Assembly (NCBI GenBank): GCA_964614575.1
Contig: CAZTLX010000002.1
Coordinates: 1-64,000, forward strand
Length of the DNA stretch: 64,000 nt
Source of the DNA: JBGTLW01 sp964614575
GTDB lineage: Bacteria > Planctomycetota > Phycisphaerae > Phycisphaerales > Phycisphaeraceae
Direction of reading: 5' to 3'
Position 1 is the first letter of the stretch. Each line of letters opens with the position of its first letter. Below are positions 42,313 to 51,210 of this stretch, piece by piece. The position numbers and the translations under genes were made by a program. A model generated the notes under the pieces. The model did not search any database. It was not told the DNA's origin and saw only the letters and a program-made list of their open reading frames with translations.

Positions 42313-42365
42313 GAGTGGTTCCTGGGTTTGGCCGGTCCGGTGGGGACGGCGGCGGGGTGAAACGC

Positions 42366-43475
42366 TCAGCGGGAGGCGGCGAGCGAGGTCGATTCGCGTA
42401 GCACCAGATGGGCGTTGAGCACATGCTGGATCCGGCCGCGCTTGCCGCGGATGCGTTCGATCAGCCGTTCGCACGCCGACGAGCCGACCTCATACAGCGG
42501 CAGATGTACCGTCGAGAGGGCGGGGTTGACGAACGCGGCGTATTGGATGTCGTCGAAGCCCATCACCGACACGTCGTGCGGGACGCGCAGGCCGCGCTGC
42601 GACAGGTGGTGCATCACGCCCAGCGCCATCTTGTCGTTCCCGGCGAAGACGGCGGTCAGGTCCGGATGGCGGTCGAACAGCACTTTCGCGGCTTCCAAAC
42701 CGTGCTGCTCGGTGAAACGGCCGTCCACCAGCGCGGTGTCGGGGATGTCGAGGCCCGCGGCATCGACGCGCCGGCGGAAAGTTTCCTTGATGAGCCGGGC
42801 GGTGGCGACGTCGGGCGAGCCGTGGACCAGCCCGATCTTCTTGTGCCCGAGCTGCAGGAGATAGGTCATCGCCTGATCGGCGCCCGAGGCGTAGTCGCAG
42901 ACGACGTGGTCCAGTTCCCATTGCGGGAACACGGTGTTGACCACGACCATCGGGAAATCGTGCTGGGCGAAATCTTCGAGGAAGGTGTGGCGGTCGTTGA
43001 AGCCGAGACAGAACACGCCATCGACGAAGCGTCGTTCGAAGAGTTCGAGGTGACGCTTCTCCTTGATGAAATCGGGCTTGGCGTGATCGATGATGACCTT
43101 GTGGCCGAGGCGGGCGGCGCGGTCACAGATGCCGGAGATCAGCTCGCCGAAGTACGGGTCGGCCAGGGCGTGGCGGAGCGTGGGCAGCAGCACCGCGAGC
43201 ATGCGGGTGTACTTGGACGAGAGGCTCTGGGCGATGCGGTTGGGGCGGTAGCCCTGCTGGTCCATCACACGGCGGACCTTCTTGGAGGTCGCTTCGGTGA
43301 TCTTGGGGTTGTGGTTGAGGACCATGGAGACCGTGGCGACCGAGACGTCGGCGAGCTTGGCGATCTCGCGGATGCCGATCCGCTTAGCGCGCTCACCTTG
43401 GGCGGCGTCGCCATCGCCCGCGGCGGATTTGCCGACGCTAGGGGGCCGAGGTGGGGTGGTGGCGTTTCGGGGCAT
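42366..43475 (-). CDS. LacI-family regulator of the alpha-glucan locus
   Basis: A 369-residue repressor with a 30-residue Pro/Ala-rich N-terminal extension, the HTH IGIREIAKLADVSVATVSMVLNHN, the hinge helix YRPNRIAQSLSS, and a periplasmic-binding-like sensor (ISGICDRAARLGHKVIIDHAK...DGVFCLGFND...VFAGNDKMALGVMHHL...SVMGFDDIQYAAFVNPALSTVHLP). It is the first gene of the minus-strand operon with pullulanase and GH13 and probably controls them and the divergent plus-strand genes by operators in 43585-43620. The ligand is likely maltose-type sugars (inference). Confidence 0.93.
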   Translation of the reverse strand: MPRNATTPPRPPSVGKSAAGDGDAAQGERAKRIGIREIAKLADVSVATVSMVLNHNPKITEATSKKVRRVMDQQGYRPNRIAQSLSSKYTRMLAVLLPTLRHALADPYFGELISGICDRAARLGHKVIIDHAKPDFIKEKRHLELFERRFVDGVFCLGFNDRHTFLEDFAQHDFPMVVVNTVFPQWELDHVVCDYASGADQAMTYLLQLGHKKIGLVHGSPDVATARLIKETFRRRVDAAGLDIPDTALVDGRFTEQHGLEAAKVLFDRHPDLTAVFAGNDKMALGVMHHLSQRGLRVPHDVSVMGFDDIQYAAFVNPALSTVHLPLYEVGSSACERLIERIRGKRGRIQHVLNAHLVLRESTSLAASR

Positions 43476-43574
43476 CGGCGAGTGAATCCAATGTGAGTTT
43501 CGAGGGCCTTCGTCAGGTTCAGGCGTAAAATGATGCTTTCGGCGTTGTCGTGAAGTTTTTTTTCGGGGAGGTCC

Positions 43575-43620
43575 TTGACACGCAGGTAAAACAGTTTACC
43601 ATCATGGTGAACGGTTTCAA
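43575..43620. promoter_or_regulatory. Interlocked divergent promoters with LacI-type operators
   Basis: Plus strand: TTGACA (43575-43580), 16-bp spacer, TACCAT (43597-43602), facing the prepilin gene. Minus strand: TTGAAA (43620-43615), 17-bp gap or 16 to TAAACT, facing lacI. Overlapping them are the dyads GGTAAA-acag-TTTACC (43585-43600), ACCATCATGGT (43598-43608) and GGTGAACGGTTTCAAC, a near match (reverse strand TGAAACCGTTCA) to the LacI-family TGAAACCGGTTTCA operator. The rest of the 391-bp gap 43476-43866 is leader sequence. Confidence 0.65.
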
Positions 43621-43813
43621 CTGCTTCCGCGATTATTTTCTTTCGCGGGCGGGGGAGGCCGGGCCGCAGCTCGCGGGTCGGGAGCGGAAAGAGAAGGGTT
43701 TTTCCTGACCGCGGCATTGACCCAGAGTTGATTTGAGATAAACTTCGTAAATCAGCGTTTCGTTAGATTTTTCCCGCGAATACGTGTCTAGGTTGAAATT
43801 GAATTCTTCAAGT

Positions 43814-43831
43814 CTGGCTCGATCGAGCCAG
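43814..43831. promoter_or_regulatory. Perfect 18-bp palindrome in the leader of the prepilin gene
   Basis: CTGGCTCGATCGAGCCAG reads the same on both strands with no spacer. It lies 36 bp upstream of the GTG start of the prepilin-like gene. A spacer-free palindrome suits a dimeric protein-binding site better than an RNA hairpin. Function unknown. Confidence 0.6.
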
Positions 43832-43866
43832 AGGTTCCGCGAATAATCGCTCAGTAAGGAAGTCCC

Positions 43867-44832
43867 GTGAATAACATAACCGCCCATCAGTTGAAACGGT
43901 TAAATCGATCCGCCGCGGGCTTCACCCTCATCGAACTGCTCGTGGTGATCAGCATCATCGCCCTGCTCATCGCCATCCTTCTGCCCGCCCTCGGTGCCGC
44001 CCGCAACGCGGCCCGCACCGTGCAGTGCCTCTCCAATGTCCGGCAGATGGGGATCGCGGCGTTTACCTTCGCCGCCGACCATAACAATCATCTACAGGCG
44101 ACTACGGAGAGCGATTCTGTAAAAGCGGATTCGAGATATGCAAGACATCAGGCCTATCGGAATGATCCCGGACGCTCACTCAAAGATTGGGCATCGGCCT
44201 TGGTTCCCTATCTCGGGGGCTCGTCATCACAGACGTTTGTTAATGCCGATCTAAAAGTATCAAAGGTTTTTATTTGTCCGAATGACCGTGACATGACGCT
44301 TGCAGACCCGGGGCATGAGTTCACCTTAAATGTGGGCACTGGTAATAAGCCGATCAGCTATGGCGTGAATGTGGATGTCAGTTCGATTCCGGCACTGAAT
44401 AACCTGTACGGGTTGATAGAATTTGGTGCGCAAGTGGGGGTGTATGGTCCCGGTGGTGCTCAGCGACCTTCTATCGGAGGGGATCTAGATCGGATTCATG
44501 CCCCATCCGAAACGCTTATCTATGCTGACTGTGGGACTAGGCCGGAACTCTCGCCGGGGGCAACACTGTTAGACCGCAATAATTCGGTTTATATCTCCAC
44601 CAACTTCATGTGGTTTGGTCCGTCTCCGTCGGATGAGGGTGGGTTTCTTTCAGGAGTCATGAAGACACCGTGGCTTGCTGATCGTTTCCCCGTCACCGAG
44701 ATCACGAATGATTCATTGAACGATACGGATCGCCACAATGGTTCTTTGAACATCGCGTTTTTAGACGGTCACGGTGCCTCCGCAGGTTCCGAAGCCAGGG
44801 AGAAAGTGCGGATTTCACCTTATGATTTTTAA
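43867..44832 (+). CDS. Prepilin-like protein with H-X9-DG C-terminal motif (alpha-glucan locus)
   Basis: A 321-residue type II secretion/pseudopilin-like protein starting with GTG. The prepilin peptidase site is AAGFTLIELLVVISIIALL (cleavage after Gly, methylated Phe), followed by the hydrophobic assembly helix, a large extracellular domain and the ending HNGSLNIAFLDGHG (H-X9-DG), the hallmark of a big planctomycete pseudopilin family. The C-terminal two thirds have clearly lower GC content than the neighbours. First plus-strand gene of the alpha-glucan locus; it may place binding domains on the surface, which is inference. Confidence 0.92.
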   Translation: MNNITAHQLKRLNRSAAGFTLIELLVVISIIALLIAILLPALGAARNAARTVQCLSNVRQMGIAAFTFAADHNNHLQATTESDSVKADSRYARHQAYRNDPGRSLKDWASALVPYLGGSSSQTFVNADLKVSKVFICPNDRDMTLADPGHEFTLNVGTGNKPISYGVNVDVSSIPALNNLYGLIEFGAQVGVYGPGGAQRPSIGGDLDRIHAPSETLIYADCGTRPELSPGATLLDRNNSVYISTNFMWFGPSPSDEGGFLSGVMKTPWLADRFPVTEITNDSLNDTDRHNGSLNIAFLDGHGASAGSEAREKVRISPYDF

Positions 44833-45051
44833 TTCTACTGTTTCGCACACAGATAGTTGGAGTTTTCAAAGAATAGTCATGAGTAAAGCTTCATGAAACT
44901 AATCATGGCGATCCAGATCAATGTTGGAATTGCAGCAAAGAATATAGTCAACCGCCGTCTTGTTGGCGGCGGAGAGAGGAGACGCGACATGCGTACGAAT
45001 CTTGAATCGAAGTCCGATCGTTCCCCTAATCCTCGTAAGGAGGCAACAACC

Positions 45052-45768
45052 ATGAGTCGAGTAATTTGTTCCGTAACCGCCGCCGCCGCGTTGGCGCTGG
45101 CCGGGCCAGCTTTCGCTGACTTTTCTACTACGCCACATGTGGCGGGTTCACATCAAGGATGGGATGCCGGCGCTAATCCCATGACGGATAATCTGGATGG
45201 CACTTTTTCGGCTACGTTCACCGGGATGGCCGCCGGTGAACGTCACGAGTTCAAGATTACCGACGGGACGTTCGACAGCACACACCCCGGGGGGCCGAAC
45301 AGTTGGTTCATTGCCGACGGCAGTGGGGAGATCACTATCACGCTTGATACCAACGTGGTCACTGATGGCTGGTCACCATCGCAATTCCGTCTCGGACTCA
45401 GCCACGACCCAGGCACTTGGACTGCTGTTGGTGATTGGCAGACGGCGGTTGGTGGTAGTGACTGGACCAATGACGATGCCACAACTGGCATGACGGATAT
45501 GGGCGGCGGTCTTTACATGTACGAAGCCGACCCGGGTGCGGGCACTTGGCTTTGGAAAGCCGTGGTGACAGGCTCATGGGATGCGGTCGGTTTCAATGAG
45601 CGCAGTGTTAATGCAGGCAATCAGGAATTTACGCTGGTGGAGGGTGAAACCGCTCAAATGTGGGTCAACGCATTTGACGGAACGATTCAACTGAACGTCA
45701 TCCCTGAGCCCGCGTCGCTGGCGCTCATGGGGCTTGGAGGCCTGTTGATGCTGCGGCGTCGCGCCTGA
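45052..45768 (+). CDS. PEP-CTERM surface protein with starch-binding-like (X25-type) modules
   Basis: A 238-residue exported protein. Signal peptide SVTAAAALALAGPAFA, two related beta modules (HVAGSHQGWDAGANPMTDNL...GERHEFKITDGTF and FRLGLSHDPGTWTAVGDWQTA...YMYEADPGAGTWLWKAVVTGSWDAVGF) resembling pullulanase X25/CBM modules, and the PEP-CTERM tail PEPASLALMGLGGLL plus RRR. A strong AAGGAGG site lies 7 bases upstream of the ATG at 45052. PEP-CTERM proteins are cut and anchored by exosortase. It is likely a secreted alpha-glucan-binding protein for the neighbouring enzymes. Confidence 0.85.
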   Translation: MSRVICSVTAAAALALAGPAFADFSTTPHVAGSHQGWDAGANPMTDNLDGTFSATFTGMAAGERHEFKITDGTFDSTHPGGPNSWFIADGSGEITITLDTNVVTDGWSPSQFRLGLSHDPGTWTAVGDWQTAVGGSDWTNDDATTGMTDMGGGLYMYEADPGAGTWLWKAVVTGSWDAVGFNERSVNAGNQEFTLVEGETAQMWVNAFDGTIQLNVIPEPASLALMGLGGLLMLRRRA

Positions 45769-45839
45769 GGCGTGGCCGCAAAGAAGAGGCGCGGCGGTGC
45801 AAGGCCGTCGCGCCGGTGCTTGACGGTTAAGACCCCGGA

Positions 45840-45878
45840 AGCGGGGGGCGCCCCGGCCCCATGTGGGCGCTCCCCGCT
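45840..45878 (+). terminator. Hairpin terminator-like structure after the PEP-CTERM gene
   Basis: AGCGGGGGGCGCCC (45840-45853) pairs with GGGCGCTCCCCGCT (45865-45878) over 14 bp with one G-U pair, followed by a pyrimidine-rich CTTCTCGCTT. It sits 70 bp after the PEP-CTERM stop and 86 bp before the amylase start, so it may limit read-through into the amylase gene. Confidence 0.6.
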
Positions 45879-45964
45879 CTTCTCGCTTCGATCAGGAACG
45901 GGTCGCCTCGGACAAGCGTGTTCCTCGGCCCAAATTGTTCCCGGCCTCGCCCCAGGAGTGAGCC

Positions 45965-48900
45965 GTGCGCGACCACCATGCCCACATCCCGACACCCGGA
46001 CGCAAGACGCGACGTATCGCCCGCATCAGCCTGCGCAGCGTACTGCTCGCCGCGACGTTCATGATGACGGCCGCGGCATCCGCGCAGGACACCTCGCCCG
46101 CGCCGATACTCCAGTGGTTCGAGGGCACCTATCAGACGCAGATCGACCGCGCGCCGGACCTGTTCATGGCGGGATACGGCACGCTGTGGGCCCCGCCGCC
46201 GGGCCGCGCCGATCTTTCCGACTTCTCCGTCGGCTATGACGTTTATGACCGCTTCGATATGGGCACGTGGGACCGTAAAACACTGTACGGCACGCAAACC
46301 GGCTTCCAGCGCTTCGCCGCGATGCTCCACAGCCAGGGCGGGCAGATGCACGTTGATGCCATCGTTAACCACAACGGTTTCTCCGACGCCTCCACCCCCG
46401 GTTTCCTTGAATCGGGCGGCTACCCCGGCTTCGTCTTGCAGAACCCCGACGGCGGCGGCGACCCGTTCGGCGTGCCCAATACCGACGGCGACTTCAACTC
46501 CGCCTTCGACTTCGGCACCATCCGCGAACGCCTCGCCGGCCTCGTCGATATCAACCACGCCACCAACTGGCAGTTCATCCGCCACCCGACCGATCCCGGC
46601 AACCCCCAGAACATCCCCGCCGGGTGGACCGCCGATTTCGCCGGCCGACTGGCCAACACCCCCGACCCGAATAACCGACAGTTTTATCCCGATCGCGATG
46701 GCCCGGCCATCTTTGTCTTCGACCCGGTCACCGGCGAGCAGAATATCCCCATCTATTCATTCAATCTCCAAAACCCCATGGCCGGTGACCCCGTCGCCGA
46801 GAACGCCACCGGCTTGCTCATGCGTTACATGCAGTGGATGGTGCAGGTCAACGGCGTAGATGGTTTCCGCATCGACGCCGCCAAACACTTCGAGGGCTTC
46901 ACCTTCGACTTCCTCGACCGCGCGGTCTATCGCCAGAACCCGCGGCTGAATCTCGACGGCTCGACCAACCACGTCTTCAGCTACTCGGAGGTGTTCGATG
47001 GCGACCGCGGTTTCCTCCAGACCTTCGTCAGGAAGAACATCGACCCGAACGACCCCGGCCGCGTCGGAGCCAACCGCGATGTGCTCGACTTCGCCCAGTA
47101 CTTCGCGCTGCGGGGCAATCTCAACAGCTTCGGCCCGAGCAACGACTGGAACAACGTCGTCAACGCCGGGCAGGATGTGTTCGACGACGGTCTGAAGAAC
47201 GGATCGTCCGGTGTCATGTTCGTCCAGAGCCACGATGAGTTCGGCCCGGACCTGGGCAACGTCGCCCATGCCTACATGCTCCTGCACCCCGGCAACGCGG
47301 TGGTGTATTTCAACGGCAAAGAGCACGGCGAGGGCCGCGACTTCCCCAAGAACGGCCGGGGGGATGCGCTCGGGGGCGTGTTCGGCCATACCGTGACCGA
47401 CCTGGTCGAGATCCGTAACACCCACGGCCGGGGCAATTACATCCAGCGTTGGCTGGAGAAAGAAAACTTCGCGTTTGAACGCGAGGGGTCGATGCTCGTG
47501 CTCCTGTCCAACCGCAACGACGGCGGGTTCGACTCGCGCACCGTCAACATCAACCTGCCCTGGGGCACGCCGCTGATCGAATTGACCGGCAATGCCAAAC
47601 GCTGGAACGATCAGATCGGCAACACCGATATCCCGGAGTTGATCCAGGTCACCGACGACGGTCCAAACACGCAGACCAAGGTCAACGTCCGTTTCCTCCG
47701 CAACAACGGGCAGGACCAGGGCTACCTCGTGTACGGCCTGGCGACGCCGCAGTCGTCCCACGGCCTGGAACTGACCCAGGTTGATTCGGTCCTGCCCGGC
47801 GGCACGCCCGATCCCAACGGCTACTCCAACGGCACGACCCGGCTGACCGACCTGCACGTCATCAAAGAAGACCAGTTCACCCTCCGCCTGGCGACGCTGC
47901 CGGTCAATCTGCTCGGTTTCTTCCGCGACCGTGATGCCGATGGCGACAACGCCCTGTTCAAGATCGATGGTGGAATCGATGCCAACGGCAACGGGCAGGT
48001 CGATTTCGTCACGCCCGGCAGTGTGGCCTACGGCTTCGAACAGTTCACCACCACGCACCAGCCGGGCTACTTCGACCCCGACGGCAACGGGCTCTACGAG
48101 CAGGTCATCGATACCACGCAATTGGCCGAGGGTGTCCACTTCCTTACCGCCCGCGCGTTCCGCCACCGCAGCGACGGCGGGCCGGCGGTCTTCTCCGATT
48201 TCAAGAAAGTCATCTACGTCGATCGCCTCAAGCCGATCAGCGATGTGCATGAGTTGCGGCAGGTCAACGACCCGTCCTTCGGCGACCACGATGTGCTCTT
48301 GGAGTCGATCGATTTTACCGCCAACAGCATGCATGTCTTCGCCAACCTCGCCGCGTCGGTCACCGACCAGCAGATCATGGATTGGGTCAACAGCGGCGAA
48401 GGCCAGGCGGACAAGGTCGATGTCAACCTGTTCAAGCGCTACTTCCCCGGCCTGGCCGAGGGCAATAACGTGTTGACCCTCGTCACTTTCGAGCAGACGG
48501 GTACGTCCAACATTCAGCGCCTCACCGGCCGGTACGTGGAAGGGGGGCGCGGCGCTGGTTTCGGCGATCTGAATCACGACGGTTTCCGCAACGTGGAGGA
48601 TATTGCGGGGACCGCCTTTGGCTTCGAAGCGGTGCTTTATTCGCAAGACACCGTGTTCAACCCGGCGGCGGACCTTAGCGGCGATGGCCGCGTGGGTTGG
48701 GCCGACCTTGTCGCCTTGCGTGATGTGCTGATCACTGAGGGTGCCGCGCCAGCCGTGCTCGATGAATACGACGCGATGCTCCTGCGTCGTGGGAACGTCA
48801 ATCAGCAGTTCGGCACCGACAGCTTCGACATCGATGCCGTGTTCGAGCGGTTCGGCACCGATGACTGGTTCGCCGACATCGACAGCTCCGGCACGGTCGA

Positions 48901-49243
48901 TCAGACCGATGTCGAGTTGCTGGTCGGCACGATCCTCGGCACCTACTTCGGCGATGCAAATCTCGACGGCAAGGTCGATGAGTTCGACCTGGCGATCCTC
49001 GCGGCCAACTGGCAGGGCACCGGCAAGCGCTGGGGCCTGGCCGACTTCACCGGCGACGATCTGACGAACGAAGACGACCTGATCCTGCTGGCGACCCACT
49101 GGTACGCGCACGATCCGGCGGCGGCGACGATCACGGGCGAGGCAATCCTCGCGTCCTTCGGCGTCGAGATCCCCGAGCCGGGCACGTTCGCGGTCTTTGC
49201 TCTCGCACTGGTTTGGCTCATGCGCCGGCCGATAGGGTGTTAA
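45965..49243 (+). CDS. Large secreted alpha-amylase (GH13) with dockerin-like repeats and PEP-CTERM tail
   Basis: A 1092-residue enzyme starting with GTG after AGGAG. Signal peptide (SVLLAATFMMTAAASA), GH13 barrel with MHVDAIVNHNGF, VDGFRIDAAKHF (nucleophile Asp, near 302), FSYSEVFDGD (Glu, near 341) and FVQSHDE (near 421), then beta domains. Residues about 865-1050 carry calcium loops of the dockerin/EF-hand type (DLNHDGFRNVEDI, DLSGDGRVGWADL, DIDSSGTVDQTDV, DANLDGKVDEFDL, DFTGDDLTNEDDL). The protein ends in a PEP-CTERM-like tail (PEPGTFAVFALALVWLMRR) with a terminal Cys. Last gene of the plus-strand alpha-glucan genes. Confidence 0.93.
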   Translation: MRDHHAHIPTPGRKTRRIARISLRSVLLAATFMMTAAASAQDTSPAPILQWFEGTYQTQIDRAPDLFMAGYGTLWAPPPGRADLSDFSVGYDVYDRFDMGTWDRKTLYGTQTGFQRFAAMLHSQGGQMHVDAIVNHNGFSDASTPGFLESGGYPGFVLQNPDGGGDPFGVPNTDGDFNSAFDFGTIRERLAGLVDINHATNWQFIRHPTDPGNPQNIPAGWTADFAGRLANTPDPNNRQFYPDRDGPAIFVFDPVTGEQNIPIYSFNLQNPMAGDPVAENATGLLMRYMQWMVQVNGVDGFRIDAAKHFEGFTFDFLDRAVYRQNPRLNLDGSTNHVFSYSEVFDGDRGFLQTFVRKNIDPNDPGRVGANRDVLDFAQYFALRGNLNSFGPSNDWNNVVNAGQDVFDDGLKNGSSGVMFVQSHDEFGPDLGNVAHAYMLLHPGNAVVYFNGKEHGEGRDFPKNGRGDALGGVFGHTVTDLVEIRNTHGRGNYIQRWLEKENFAFEREGSMLVLLSNRNDGGFDSRTVNINLPWGTPLIELTGNAKRWNDQIGNTDIPELIQVTDDGPNTQTKVNVRFLRNNGQDQGYLVYGLATPQSSHGLELTQVDSVLPGGTPDPNGYSNGTTRLTDLHVIKEDQFTLRLATLPVNLLGFFRDRDADGDNALFKIDGGIDANGNGQVDFVTPGSVAYGFEQFTTTHQPGYFDPDGNGLYEQVIDTTQLAEGVHFLTARAFRHRSDGGPAVFSDFKKVIYVDRLKPISDVHELRQVNDPSFGDHDVLLESIDFTANSMHVFANLAASVTDQQIMDWVNSGEGQADKVDVNLFKRYFPGLAEGNNVLTLVTFEQTGTSNIQRLTGRYVEGGRGAGFGDLNHDGFRNVEDIAGTAFGFEAVLYSQDTVFNPAADLSGDGRVGWADLVALRDVLITEGAAPAVLDEYDAMLLRRGNVNQQFGTDSFDIDAVFERFGTDDWFADIDSSGTVDQTDVELLVGTILGTYFGDANLDGKVDEFDLAILAANWQGTGKRWGLADFTGDDLTNEDDLILLATHWYAHDPAAATITGEAILASFGVEIPEPGTFAVFALALVWLMRRPIGC

Positions 49244-49292
49244 TCTTCCGGCACGGGTTGAGCGAGATCGCCAAGCCGGGGCCGGTTCACAC

Positions 49293-50147
49293 TCATGACA
49301 AGGTGTGGTCTTGCGGCGGTCGCGCTTCGGGCAACCGGCGGTAAGCGCGGGGGCTGTGCCCGGTGACCTTGCGAAACTGTCGGCTGAATTGAGCGACGTC
49401 GGCATACCCCATCCCGCGGGCGACCTGCTGCACGGACTGGGTCGATTCGGCCAGCAGCCTGCCCGCGGCACGCATCCGTTCGCGTCCCAGCCAGGTGCGC
49501 GGCGGGCAGCCGAAGCTGTGGCGGAACAGCCGGCCGAAGTAATCCCGCTCCAGCCCGACGCATTGCGCCAAATCCCCGGCGGTCAGCCCATCGGTCAGGT
49601 GTTCACGCGTGTAAGCCAGCAGGCGTGCCCGCTGCCCGGTGGTCAGTCCGGTTGCGGCGGCGGTCGCTTCGCCCTGTCGGAACAATTGCGTGCAGAGGCC
49701 GATCACGAGCGCCCGCAGTCGCACCGCTTGGTGGGGGCGGGTCGTATGCAATTCATCGGCGGCCGAGTCGAGCCACGGGCGGGCCTCAGAAGCATCGGTC
49801 CACTGCCGCGGCGCGGCCCAGGGGGTGAACTGCCTGCTGCCTTCGGATAACGAAAACCAAAGCTCGCAGTAGCGAAAAACGCGTGTCCAGTCCATATCGT
49901 GCGGGCACCCCGGCGGCAGCCACAATGCCATGCCCGGTTCAACACGAAGTTCAATTTTTCCCGACCGCGCAACGCAGCGCCCCTCCAGCGCCACATAGAT
50001 CACATGCCAGCAAATCCGCCGATCCCGGCACGACCAGCCGTCGCGGCGCACGGCCTGCCCGAACCATTGCCGATTCACCACGAACCGCGTCCGGGGATCA
50101 GCCAGCTTCTGGACCCATGCGGATTCGTTCAAGATATGCACGCTCAT
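49293..50147 (-). CDS. AraC-family transcriptional regulator
   Basis: A 284-residue regulator. The N-terminal cupin-like sensor shows GWSCRDRRICWHVIYVALEGRC and LRVEPGMALWLPPGCPHD; the C-terminal double HTH has LTAGDLAQCVGLERDYFGRLFRHSFGCPPRTWLGRERM and VQQVARGMGYADVAQFSRQFRKVTGHSPRAYRR. AraC proteins usually activate sugar genes. It diverges from the PhyH gene with 138 bp between; two copies of a GCGC/ATAT motif lie there. It could regulate PhyH, the reductase and the glucan locus (inference). Confidence 0.93.
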   Translation of the reverse strand: MSVHILNESAWVQKLADPRTRFVVNRQWFGQAVRRDGWSCRDRRICWHVIYVALEGRCVARSGKIELRVEPGMALWLPPGCPHDMDWTRVFRYCELWFSLSEGSRQFTPWAAPRQWTDASEARPWLDSAADELHTTRPHQAVRLRALVIGLCTQLFRQGEATAAATGLTTGQRARLLAYTREHLTDGLTAGDLAQCVGLERDYFGRLFRHSFGCPPRTWLGRERMRAAGRLLAESTQSVQQVARGMGYADVAQFSRQFRKVTGHSPRAYRRLPEARPPQDHTLS

Positions 50148-50168
50148 GGCCTGCCTTTAGTGACGGAT

Positions 50169-50230
50169 TGCGCCAATATTTTACCATCTCGCGCTCTGGT
50201 GCGAACCCACTTGCGGGCGCAGAATATCGT
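50169..50230. promoter_or_regulatory. Repeated GCGC-ATAT motif in the araC/phyH gap
   Basis: TGCGCCAATATTTTA (50169-50183) and GGCGCAGAATATCGT (50216-50230) are similar, direct-oriented sites between AraC and PhyH. The second matches GGCGCAAAATATTGT at 60727-60741 upstream of the other LacI gene at 13 of 15 positions. Direct half-sites fit AraC-type binding. The assignment is inference. Confidence 0.45.
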
Positions 50231-50285
50231 GTGCTTGTCGCCGGATCAGATCGGCATATTCGAACTTTTTTTAAGAGGAACCCAC

Positions 50286-51179
50286 ATGCAACCCTGGAGC
50301 CCCTCGGCTGATCAATCAAGGCAGTACGAGACTGACGGGTACTTCATCGTCCGCAAGGTGATCGACCGGGATGCGGCGATGGAGATACGCGGTGTCATCC
50401 GCAACCATATCCTCAACCCGATCCAGGATGCGAAGGGCCACGAGCACGACCCGATGGACCCGATGGGCGATTCGCCTCAGGCCCAAGCCGCGCGCTTCCG
50501 CAAACTGGGTAATTATTGTGTCCAGTCTCCCGTGATCTGGCACACCATCGATTGCGGCGAGCCGCTGCTGCGCATCGTCCGCTACTTTCTCGGCGATGAC
50601 GTGTTGATGAAGTACAACTCCTGCTTTCTCAAACCGGCGCTGACCGGAAGCATCACGCCCTGGCATCAGGACAATGGCCTGTGGCGCGACGGCGAGACCG
50701 AACCCTTTAACTTCTGGATGGCCATCGATCCCGCGACCCGTGAGAACGGGTGCCTCCAGTTCATCCCCGGCTCGCACCACGGGCCGATTGTTCCGCACGT
50801 GATTTACGCCGACTCGGTGCATGCCGAACTGCCCCGCGATCACATGGCCGACATGCTCCGCCGTCACGAGGTTCATCACATCGAGTTGGCTCCCGGCGAC
50901 ATCGTCTGCTGGCATTCGAGCCTGTATCACTTGAGTCCGAAGAACACTTCGTCGCGCAGCCGCATCGCCGTGGCCGGCGTATACTCGACGCCCACGATCG
51001 CAGCGCGACGGCCGTTCTCCCAGCAATATCAATGGTGCATGAAGGACGGGCGGCGACTCGACGCGTTCCCGCCGGTGTGCGAGACGTTTGGCGACCCCGC
51101 GGGGCAAGCACCCCCGCATGCTCGCATGGATGAGGTGTCACTACAGGCTCAGGCACCAACCTCTGCCCCCGCTTACTGA
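50286..51179 (+). CDS. Phytanoyl-CoA dioxygenase (PhyH)-family Fe(II)/2-oxoglutarate oxygenase
   Basis: A 297-residue oxygenase. The facial triad is visible: H127 and D129 in TPWHQDNG and the distal His (H215) in GDIVCWHSSLYHLSPKN, with an Arg shortly after (SRSRIAV) for 2-oxoglutarate. PhyH enzymes hydroxylate lipids or other metabolites. The ATG at 50286 follows an AAGAGGA ribosome site; the open frame upstream belongs to the control region. It runs into the aldo/keto reductase gene 31 bp downstream. Confidence 0.88.
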   Translation: MQPWSPSADQSRQYETDGYFIVRKVIDRDAAMEIRGVIRNHILNPIQDAKGHEHDPMDPMGDSPQAQAARFRKLGNYCVQSPVIWHTIDCGEPLLRIVRYFLGDDVLMKYNSCFLKPALTGSITPWHQDNGLWRDGETEPFNFWMAIDPATRENGCLQFIPGSHHGPIVPHVIYADSVHAELPRDHMADMLRRHEVHHIELAPGDIVCWHSSLYHLSPKNTSSRSRIAVAGVYSTPTIAARRPFSQQYQWCMKDGRRLDAFPPVCETFGDPAGQAPPHARMDEVSLQAQAPTSAPAY

Positions 51180-51210
51180 ACGTCACGCTGTGCCACGTTA
51201 CACTACGCGC

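Noticed and set aside
43500..43717. Minus-strand frame containing KKIIAEAVETVHHDGKLFY before lacI
   Set aside because: It looks protein-like over a short span but has no family match, overlaps promoter/operator dyads and is out of frame with lacI.
44920..44948. Promoter with TATAGT before the alpha-glucan PEP-CTERM gene
   Set aside because: The only -35-like TTGGAA is 13 bp away, which is too close; not supported.
46757..49471. 904-codon minus-strand frame opposite the amylase gene
   Set aside because: Antisense to a gene with all GH13 motifs; no motifs of its own.
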